This document shows, piece after piece, positions 20,125-27,529 of a stretch of 27,529 nucleotides of DNA. Source of the DNA: Prototheca cutis (Eukaryota; Chlorophyta; Trebouxiophyceae; Chlorellales; Chlorellaceae); assembly GCA_002897115.2 (NCBI GenBank), contig BCIH01000011.1:1-27529 (forward strand), in the 5' to 3' direction. The notes beneath the pieces were generated by a model. The model saw only the letters and a list, made by a program, of their open reading frames with translations. It had not been told where the DNA came from and did not search any database. Position numbers and translations under genes: made by a program. The stretch's first letter is position 1, and every line of letters begins with the position of its first letter.

Positions 20125-23100
20125 CTAACCGCGGCGCTTGGACAGGCGCCACTCGTTGGGCGGGTTGTACCGGTCGTACAGCGGCTCAATGCGTTCGTGG
20201 CGCTTGCGCCGTGACAGCTTGTGCGCGTCCGCGGCCTTGAAGAACCGTGGCGCCAGCTCCACCAGCCACTTGGGGTCGATGTGCGTCACCTGTGGTTTTG
20301 TGTTGAAAGGGAGGGTTGAACTGACTCACCGCTGGGTGATGGAGACAAGGGAGGGGACAGGCGGCAGCCGGAGAAGTCACCGCAAACTCCTCGGCCCACA
20401 AACCACCAACCATCCATGCAAGGGGCCCTCAGCACCAAACAGACAAGCAACCCTCAAGAACACAACAAAGCCCATCAAAGCCCATAGCCATCCTCACCTC
20501 ACGCATGTACTCTTTGGTGGTGAGCACGAGTTCGTGGTAGAGGACCCAGTCAGGCTGGTGCTGGAACAGGGCCGAGGATGGGTGAATAAACACAGGCTGC
20601 TGCTCCACAATCGTCTTGTACCCCTCCTTTTTTTTTCGGGGGGGTGGGGGGGGGGGGATTTGGTGGGTGTATTCTGTTTGTTTTAATTTTTTTTTTGAAG
20701 AAGGGAAATGTTGGGAGCAAATGCGAGTAGGGGGTCCTGAACCTCCTTCCAGCACCCAAACAGTCCCCCAAACACCCCAAAAAACCCNCCCCCCCAAAGC
20801 CCCCAAAAAATCCCCCCCCAAAAAGCAATCAACCAACCTGAGGGTCTTTGCGGGCGGCGTGTGCGAAAAACCCTGCACAGATGGCCTTTTGAATGCGGGC
20901 GACGTTGCGACCCGCGGACACGAGGTCGAGGCGGTACCTGTCCATGATGGTGACGAGCTGCTTGCGCACGTCCTGCGCGCGGCGCATGGACCGGGCCTGG
21001 ACGAAATTCTCGTGGCACCAGGGGGCGGAGAACTTGGCAGCCTTCCAGCCTTCGTAGACTGCGAGCAGCGTGAGGTGGTCGCCTTCTGGCTGGTGGAAGC
21101 GTGCCTTCTTTTGGTCGGCCTGCGCCTGCTTCTCCTTGGGCCGGTAAAAGATGTTTTGTGCAGAGAGCATGCCGATGATGGTCAGGATCTCCTCCGAACA
21201 CCCCAGGTCCACCGACGCGATGAGCATCTTGGCAACGGGGGGATCAAGTGGAAACTCGGCCATCTTGCGGCCCAGTTTGGTCAGCATGCCCTCCTCGTCC
21301 AGCGCGCCAAGGTTGTACAGCGTCTCCAGCGCCGACACCAGGGTCTGGGTGGGCGGTGGGTCCATGAAGTCAAAGCCCAGCAGGTCGTTGATGCCCATGG
21401 CCTTGAGGGTCAGCACCGTCAGACCCAGGTTGGAGCGCTGTATCTCGGGGACGCTGGTGGGCAGCATCTCGTTTTTATAAGCCGCCTCGGTGTACAGGCG
21501 GTAGCACTTGCCGGGGCCCGTGCGCCCCGCACGCCCCGCGCGCTGCCGCGCCGACGCCTGGCTGATGGGCGCGACCACCAGCGAGTCCATGCCGATCTTG
21601 GGGTTGTACACCTTTTGCTTGCTGAACCCGGGGTCCACGACGTAGTAGATGCCGTCGATCGTCAAGCTGGCCTCGGCGATGTTCGTTGCAATCACGACCT
21701 TGCGCTTGCCCGGGGGGGCCGGCTCAAAGATACGCGTCTGCATCTCCGAAGGCAGCGCCGAGTAGACGGGCAGGATGATGAGCTCGGGCACCGCGGGGCC
21801 CAGCGACTTCATGCGCTCGTACAGCGTCTGCGCCGCCGCATCGATTTCCTCCTGGCCCGTCAGGAACAGCAGCACGTCGCCCTCGGGCTCGGTGAGGTGG
21901 ATCTGCATCACCGTCACCAGCGCCGCATCCATGTAGTCGGCCTCGGGCTCCTTGGTGTACAGGATCTCCACAGGGTACGTCCGCCCTGGGATCGTGAAGA
22001 TGGGGCAGCCGAAAAAGTACGTGCTGAACTTCTCCGCATCCAACGTGGCCGACGTCACGATCAGCTTCAAGTCCTTGCGCCGCGCCAGCACAGCCTGGTG
22101 GATTATTTTTCGGGTTTTAGGGTTTAGCTTTTCTGGTTTATTTGAGGAGGGAGAGCATGAATGTGCATCTGCCACGTGACTACCCAGAACAAACTGAAAA
22201 ATCTTGAAAAAAGGGGAAAACTGAGGAAAAGCCACATCAAATCCCTCGTACGTACCTTGAGGAGTCCAAACAGGACATCGGTGTGGATGGTTCGTTCGTG
22301 GGCTTCGTCCAGGATGATGACCGAGTAGGCCGACATGTCTTCGTCCAGCAGCGCTTCTCGCAGCAACATGCCGTCTGTCATGTACTTTATGACAGTTGAT
22401 GCAGACGTGGCGTCCTCGAACCGAATGGCGTAGCCCACCTCTTCTCCCAGGCGGCACCCGACTTCCTCGGCGACGCGCTTTGCGACGCTCATGGCTGCCA
22501 CGCGGCGTGGCTGCGTGCACCCGATGCGGCCCTTGGAGGTGTACCCCGCTTCGGCGAGGTACTGCGTCATCTGGGTTGTCTTCCCCGAGCCGGTTTCGCC
22601 GATGACCACCAGGACTTGGTGCGCCGCGACGGCTTCCAGCAGGGCATCGCGCAGGCCGAAAATGGGCAGGCTCTCGCGCTGTTCGCGGATGGACCGTGTG
22701 TCACGGATGCCAAAGGTCGGCGCCTTGCCCAGCGCCGCGGCCTTCCATTCTGGCACCTCGTTGCCGCCCAGCCCGATGCCACGCAGCTCGGCCGCCAGCG
22801 CACGCTCGCCGGGGTCGGCGAGCGGGTCTTCCCACGGCCGACTGAGGTCCTTGGGGATGGCCTCAAGCAGCGTGCGTTGCTGTGCCTCGCGCAGCTCCCG
22901 CCGCTCCTTCGCCAGCGCCGACTGCGTCATGGCCGCGCGCTGCATCGAGCCGTCAGGGTTTTTGACGATTTTGATGGGGCTCAGGTCCAGGCCCGCCCGA
23001 GCCGTCTGGCCCTTGAGGAATGCCGGCTCCTCGTCGTTCATGTCCACCTCGAACTCTTCTTCCAGCTCGTCGTCGTTTGCCGCGATGCCGCCAGCATGCA

Positions 23101-24841
23101 AGCCACCATCGTCGTCGTCATCGCCAGCGCCCAATAGCTCGGGGTAGTCCGCAGGGTCCAGAACACCAGACTTGATCAGCTGACTCAGCTCCCAGCGCTC
23201 GGGCGACGTCAGCCGCCGCCCGCGCCGTCGTCGGGGCTCGCCGTCGTCCCGCACCCGGATACCAGACAGACCCTGCAATGCGCTGCTGTTGTTGCCGCTG
23301 GTTGAGGCACCGCCCGCACCAGGACCGCCAGTACCAGGACCACCACCAAAGCCCCTGGCCCCCCCCAGGGGCGCGGCGTTCGATCCCGTGGCAGACATGG
23401 GCAGCAGGTCTTTGCCCGTGGTCTGGTCCACGTCACGCATGGCCAGGCCCAGCCGCGCGCCCGCGCGGGAAACGACCTTGACCCAGACGGCGTCGCCCTT
23501 GGACACGGCATCCCGTGCCGAGCCGCGCTTGGTCGCCGAGATGTTGCTGGCATGCACCAGGCCCTCGGCCCGCCCGCGGATGCCCTGGAGCTCCACAAAA
23601 CATCCAAAATCCATCACATTTGTCACCCGGCCCTGCATGGGCGGTTGGCCAGTTGTTAGGGGTGGGAGCATGTGAATTTAGGTGTGGGTGCAAATGCAGG
23701 TGTGCCTGCGAGTGTGTCAACCCCTCCCCAAAGCACACACTCTCTGTATCCCTACCTTGTAGATCTTGTACATGACGGGCTCGTCATCCAGCGGGCCGGT
23801 GGTCAGATCGCCGCCGCGTGGCCGGCGTGCAGGGCTCCGGCTCCGGCCCCGGCCCGGCGACCGCTCCCGCCGCCGTCCGTCACGGTCGCGGTTGTAGTCA
23901 CGCCGGTCATCATTATATCTGTTTCTCCGGTCACGATCATCATCGCCGCATCCGCCCCTCCGATCGCGGTCGTCATCATATCTACCTCGGCGGTCGCGAT
24001 CGTCGTCGCGCCGGCGGCGATCACCGTCACGCCCACGGTCGCTGTCACGGCCCCACCCACCATCGCCAGCAGCCACCGTGGCGGCCTGGCGCCGGCGCTC
24101 CTCGCCTTCGGCCAGGATGTCGGCTTCCATGGCCCGGATGGCAGCCTTGGAGTCTGGGATGGCCAATCCGGAGCCGTGGGCGGCACCAGCACCGCTGCCA
24201 TTCCCACCTGACGGCAGCATCTTGCGGATCAGCGCCCATAGCCGGTCGCCCAGGCCCTCGGGCAGCTCGGCTCCTTGGCCTGCCAGCTCGCGGCGAAAGG
24301 TCTCTGCACTTGGCTGGCCACGCCCCACCTCGATGATGAACTCTGCCAGCGTCCGGTCCCCAATGTCCAAGTGGTTCTCCAGTTCTGTCAGTGCCGGTGG
24401 TGGTGGTGNTGGGGTGGGGTTCAAGTTTGGTTGGTCGTGGGAATTGAGAAAGGGATGCTGTACGGGGGGTCTCAAAACAAGAAGCAGTGGACTGGGAATC
24501 CAGCCCAGCGGGGCTGAACATGACGGAACCGGTGTTTCAGAGACAGAAACATGACACGTGAGTGCGCAAGCAGCAATGCCAAAGCACCACCGCCGGCTGC
24601 CACGCTGGCGCCAACACCCACAGGACAATGCTCCTGGCTCTTGGAGCCGCAGGGCGAAGGTTTCGGCCATGCACTCAACCCTCCGCACACTCATGCACGC
24701 ATACGCAGCGTCCACGTCGTCGCCACGGTCCAGAGCCACTCGATTCCTCCCTCCACCGACCCCACAGAGCTCGATGGTCCACTTACCGGTGGTCACTTTG
24801 CTGACCAGCGAGAGGTACTGCAGTTTCTTTAGCTCATCCAT
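20125..24841 (-). CDS. PRP22: Pre-mRNA splicing DEAH-box RNA helicase Prp22/DHX8
   Basis: Releases spliced mRNA from the spliceosome by ATP-driven 3'-5' translocation, in the nucleus. Six exons (24841-24787, 24384-23756, 23632-22256, 22094-20838, 20626-20498, 20289-20125) join in phase to 1203 residues, close to the 1220 of human DHX8. The start [18 protein letters not shown] matches the DHX8 N terminus. Residues 150-215 form an Arg/Asp-rich RD-repeat region. An S1 RNA-binding domain spans about 229-300 ([15 protein letters not shown]). Helicase motifs: GETGSGKT 573-580, DEAH 670-673, SAT 702-704, LFLTGQEE about 763-770, [12 protein letters not shown] about 824-835, [10 protein letters not shown] 871-880. 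The OB-fold C terminus contains [24 protein letters not shown] and [16 protein letters not shown] segments. DHX8, rather than Prp2, Prp16 or Prp43, follows from the S1 domain and both ends. The open frame extends 24 bases 5' of ATG 24841 to a TTG only. Confidence 0.97.
20638..20824. repeat. Low-complexity G/C and A/T homopolymer intron of the helicase gene
   Basis: The 211-base intron between helicase exons 4 and 5 is made largely of runs. These include a plus-strand G tract interrupted by one T (20638-20657), T runs, and C7-C8 runs alternating with A runs at 20759-20824, with an ambiguous base at 20788. On the sense strand the last 30 bases before the acceptor read poly-C then A9. Length is likely unreliable. 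Confidence 0.85.
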
Positions 24842-25269
24842 GGTGTTAATATTAGAGCCTCGCAAACCAGTGGAAGCGAATGGGCCAGGCCCCTACGCAG
24901 GCCGTGGGCGTATGGAACCGCCGTGCATCGCTGCGCCCCTGCGGCAGGACACGCGCCCTCTACGGGGCTATCCCACGCTCGAGTATTAAAAGCTTGGATG
25001 TACAATAAACGAAAACGCAAATACAGGGCGCATGCGGGGAACATGACTCTGCGCCAGGATGATCGGACGATACCCGTGATTTGCTTCGCCCAGTAGCTCC
25101 ATCCGCTGGACTGAAGTGATCTGCAAGTCCATGCATCCAGAAACGGAAACAAGGTTCCGGGATTCGATCCAGTACTCTCCTATACCAAAATGATTGCCAG
25201 GATTGTTGCAGCCTGACTATTGCACCTGTGCTTGTGCTGTGATTGCCCTGCCTGCAGGGCACTGAGGCC
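24842..25269. promoter_or_regulatory. Divergent promoter region of the helicase and the RBR ligase
   Basis: Only 428 bases separate the two start codons, so the two housekeeping genes probably share a bidirectional promoter. I recognise no TATA box or known element. A short AT-rich stretch (about 24844-24855) lies just upstream of the helicase start. A tRNA B-box-like word at 25153-25170 was examined and rejected. Confidence 0.5.
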
Positions 25270-27529
25270 ATGACCGACTCGGAAGCCTTCGGTTCCGAGT
25301 CGGAAGCTGCCGCAACGGACGACTTCTTGACAGGCTCGGAATACGATTCTGGAGGAGAGTACGACTTTGAAGATGGATCGGAGGAAATGAACCCCGATCC
25401 CAGTCGAGCCCATGTGCGTGGGGGCGAGGGCAGGGACCCCAGGGCCAGTGGCCCTGAGGACGCTCGTGGACTGTTCTGCGTCGACTGCTCCGGGAGGATG
25501 CACCCGTGCGATCCCGGTCATGCAGCACATTCCGCTGGGACCTCGCTCCAGCTTCCTCAGACCCAGCCTGCAGTATCTCATGTACCGGCGACCTGGTGCC
25601 CATGTGCCCGCAGGACCACGTCACCATCCTGGATGGTGGGGAGTTGCAGCGGCGGCAAGAGGCCATGGTGGCTCGCGTAGCTGAGCTCTGCTGCCTGAGA
25701 CCCGGAGAGGCCGCTCGCGTGCTACGCCTGTTCAAGTGGTGAGGGGTGTGGTTCTGGGGTGAGACAGGCCATTTGTTCCAGGGGAGCCGACCTGGGCCTC
25801 TGTTCATTTGTCCTCGGGGATGAAGAGACATTGAACACATGACAACCACAGCAATGATGGGAGCAGGCCTGTGGAGACCCCCACACTCTCGCCTCCCTTC
25901 TCCCTCTTGGCCCTTCACAGGGACGTCTCACGACTGCAGGAGCAATGGTTTACTGACCCGGAAGCGGTTGCCAGTCGGGTAGGTCTGCTGCCGGCTCAGC
26001 AGGCTCAGCCGCCGGAGACCAGCGCCCAGGTGGGTGTGTCGGGGAGGGTTGTTGGTGAGCGTCGTGTCATGAGGGTTAGTGGAGGATTGCCCTGTGCGGT
26101 TGAAAGGGTGGCGTACATGCTGATGATGCCGCTGGGAACAATGCACTACATGGTACCGCCCACAACAAGCATGAGCCTTTAGCCCAATCAACAAACAAAA
26201 AAAAAAAAAATGCACGTAACTTTTTGCACCTGCTCTCCCAGGCGGCATGCGGCATCTGCTTTGAGACCTTCCCCCACGAGCAGCTGCGGGCGGCGGCCTG
26301 TGGGCACCCCTACTGCACCGCCTGCTGGCAAGGCTACCTGCACACTGCCGTGGAGTCTGGAGCGGCGTGCCTGGACCTGCGGTGCCCCCACCCGGGCTGC
26401 GGCGCCATGGTGAGCAGATGTTGTTAGGGTGGATGTTCTGTCGAGCAATGCTGTGACAACAATGTGGGGTTGGCAAGAATAGCAGGTCTCCCGAGAATGA
26501 CAACCAATCCGCCGCTGCTGGCGATTGATCCTCCCAGGTCCCGGGGACTGTGGTGGAGGAGATCATGGATGCTGACCACCGAGCACGCTGGGATCGCTTT
26601 GCCATCAACTCGTTTGTCCAGGATCAAGGCACCCTGACGTGGTGCCCGGCACCCGGTGTGTGGGCCGAAGAATGGTTTTCTTTGTGGCAGTGTGGCGGGA
26701 GTCAAGAGAGAGAGCTGTGTTTTTCTGGGCGCGTGGGGAGGTGGAGAGCTTTTATCCAGTCCTGGAACGGCCCACGGTTGCACAAGAACTTGACCACGGC
26801 CCTGTCACGGTTGGGAAACATGTCGACCACCCACCCTCACTCTGCAATGCAGGCTGCACCCGAGCGGCGGAGGTGGGCTATGCCCCGGTCACAAAGGCTC
26901 TCGATGTGTTTTGTGACTGTGGAAACAAGTACTGCTTCCGGTGCAAGGAGGAAGCCCACCGACCCGTATGTGGACTGGCTTTTTGGGAGGGGGAGGGGCC
27001 CGGGAGGCAGGGAGCTCTTGCCCGAGGGAGGTGGTCATGCATCACTCTAGCCCCTGCTGCTGCTGCCACGGCTCTTGGGACAGCATCGGCGTGCTTCCAA
27101 GGGTTCCCTCGTCACAGGAACCCCCAAGCACTGCCACCACCAACCCCTTCTGCAGGTCAACTGTGATGTGGTGCGCAAGTGGGTCATGAAGAACAGCGCG
27201 GAGAGTGAAAATTTGACGTGGATTCTGGCAAACACCAAGACCTGCCCCGAGTGCAGGTGCGTGTGGTCAGGTCCAACACCCACCTAACGACATGTGTCAT
27301 TCACCACGAAAAGAGACCCAAATCAAAAAGAAAAATCACTCCCCCCCCCCCCCCCCCCCCCCCCCCCCCAGAAGAACCAGGGCTGCATGCACATGACGTG
27401 CTCGCAGTGCCGGCACGAGTTTTGCTGGCTGTGCTTGAAGCCGTGGGCACAGCACAACGAGGCGACGGGGGGCTACTACTCGTGCAACATGTACAAAAAG
27501 GCGAAGGAAGAAGGACGGATCGACCCACG
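25270..27529 (+). CDS. Ariadne-class RBR E3 ubiquitin ligase (3' end beyond window)
   Basis: Transfers ubiquitin from an E2 through a catalytic cysteine in RING2 to substrates, in cytosol or nucleus. Exons: 25270-25413, 25614-25738, 25921-26029, 26242-26409, 26538-26655, 26853-26965, 27156-27256, 27372-27529 (cut by window). The first exon is an acidic Ser/Glu-rich tail, as in plant ARI proteins. An Ariadne UBA-like domain follows ([15 protein letters not shown] to [19 protein letters not shown]). RING1 shows CGIC, ACGH, CTAC and CPHPGC. The IBR has [34 protein letters not shown]2 has CPEC, then [13 protein letters not shown], with the catalytic Cys in GCMHM, and FCWLCL; YYSCNMY opens the Ariadne domain. 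Exons 1-7 join in phase. The last junction does not: exon 7 ends in phase 2 while exon 8 reads in phase 0 after a C29 run, and the usual xRPIE residues are missing. An assembly fault or hidden micro-exon is likely, not a dead gene. Confidence 0.92.
25274..25303 (+). repeat. Perfect 11-bp inverted repeat just after the RBR start codon
   Basis: CCGACTCGGAA (25274-25284) and TTCCGAGTCGG (25293-25303) are exact reverse complements separated by eight bases. The left arm begins at the fifth base of the coding sequence, so the mRNA could form a stable hairpin at the ribosome entry region. The same bases encode an acidic Asp/Ser/Glu repeat, so coding constraint could also create it. Confidence 0.75.
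27341..27369 (+). repeat. C29 homopolymer at the 3' end of the last RBR intron in the window
   Basis: Twenty-nine Cs run directly into the acceptor AG at 27370-27371. Such a run cannot be measured reliably by most sequencing methods, and it coincides with the missing residues and frame conflict in RING2. Confidence 0.95.

Noticed and set aside
19266..20189. 307-codon minus-strand ORF crossing the end of the helicase and the zinc-finger gene
   Set aside because: No domain; it overlaps the spliced last helicase exon and the opposite-strand gene in different frames, and looks like a GC-driven open frame.
22108..22126. Telomere-like TTTTAGGGTTTAG in a helicase intron
   Set aside because: Only about one and a half units of the plant-type telomere repeat; expected by chance and inside an intron.
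20616..22127. 503-codon plus-strand ORF opposite the helicase
   Set aside because: It is the antisense shadow of conserved helicase exon 4; its His/Val/Leu/Arg-rich translation is typical of complementary frames.
25153..25170. tRNA B-box-like word (GGATCGAATCC on the minus strand)
   Set aside because: The T-stem has mismatches, position 54 is A instead of T, and no A box, anticodon arm or pairing acceptor stem could be found on either strand.
1..27529. CRISPR arrays, bacterial operons, prophage or rRNA genes
   Set aside because: No regularly spaced repeats, ribosome binding sites, phage proteins or rRNA-like sequence were seen; gene structure is eukaryotic throughout.

Overview
The window looks like nuclear DNA of a GC-rich green alga, most likely a Chlorella-like trebouxiophyte. 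This is inferred from compact spliced genes with short GT-AG introns (about 65-400 bases), the chlorophyte polyadenylation word TGTAA just downstream of several stop codons, a plastid-type glucose transporter with a transit-peptide-like N terminus, and a plant-type Ariadne ubiquitin ligase. There is no bacterial operon structure. Scattered single Ns and homopolymer runs show a draft assembly. All exon structures were derived by hand from reading frame, splice sites and family conservation.

Layout from left to right. A possible 3' end of a plus-strand gene lies at 1-366. An apparently intronless BAHD/trichothecene-acetyltransferase-like gene is on the minus strand (310-1635). A fragment of a TnpB/Fanzor-type nuclease (2266-2598, plus) keeps only its C-terminal zinc ribbon. 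A 21-exon sn-1 diacylglycerol lipase follows (3211-10184, minus), with four membrane segments, a Cys-rich and sequon-rich ectodomain and a complete Ser-Asp-His triad. Next is a two-exon Fe(II)/2-oxoglutarate xanthine dioxygenase of the fungal XanA type (11255-12620, minus). It shares a 0.9-kb divergent promoter region with a four-exon pGlcT-like sugar transporter (13559-15594, plus).

The stretch 15595-17945 is gene-poor, with one uncertain minus-strand ORF (16197-16829). A five-exon plus-strand gene (17946-19418), not represented by any single long ORF, encodes a 344-residue protein with a degenerate FAR1/MULE-like zinc finger and no transposase core. It converges on the six-exon splicing helicase Prp22/DHX8 (20125-24841, minus). 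That gene is divergent from an Ariadne-class RBR E3 ligase (25270 to beyond the window, plus).

The genes do not form one pathway. Splicing (Prp22) and ubiquitylation (Ariadne) are housekeeping. The lipase, sugar transporter and xanthine dioxygenase handle lipid, carbon and purine-nitrogen metabolism. The best candidates for something undescribed are the 17946-19418 zinc-finger gene, the Fanzor-like relic, the glycosylated ectodomain of the lipase and the XanA-type enzyme in an alga.
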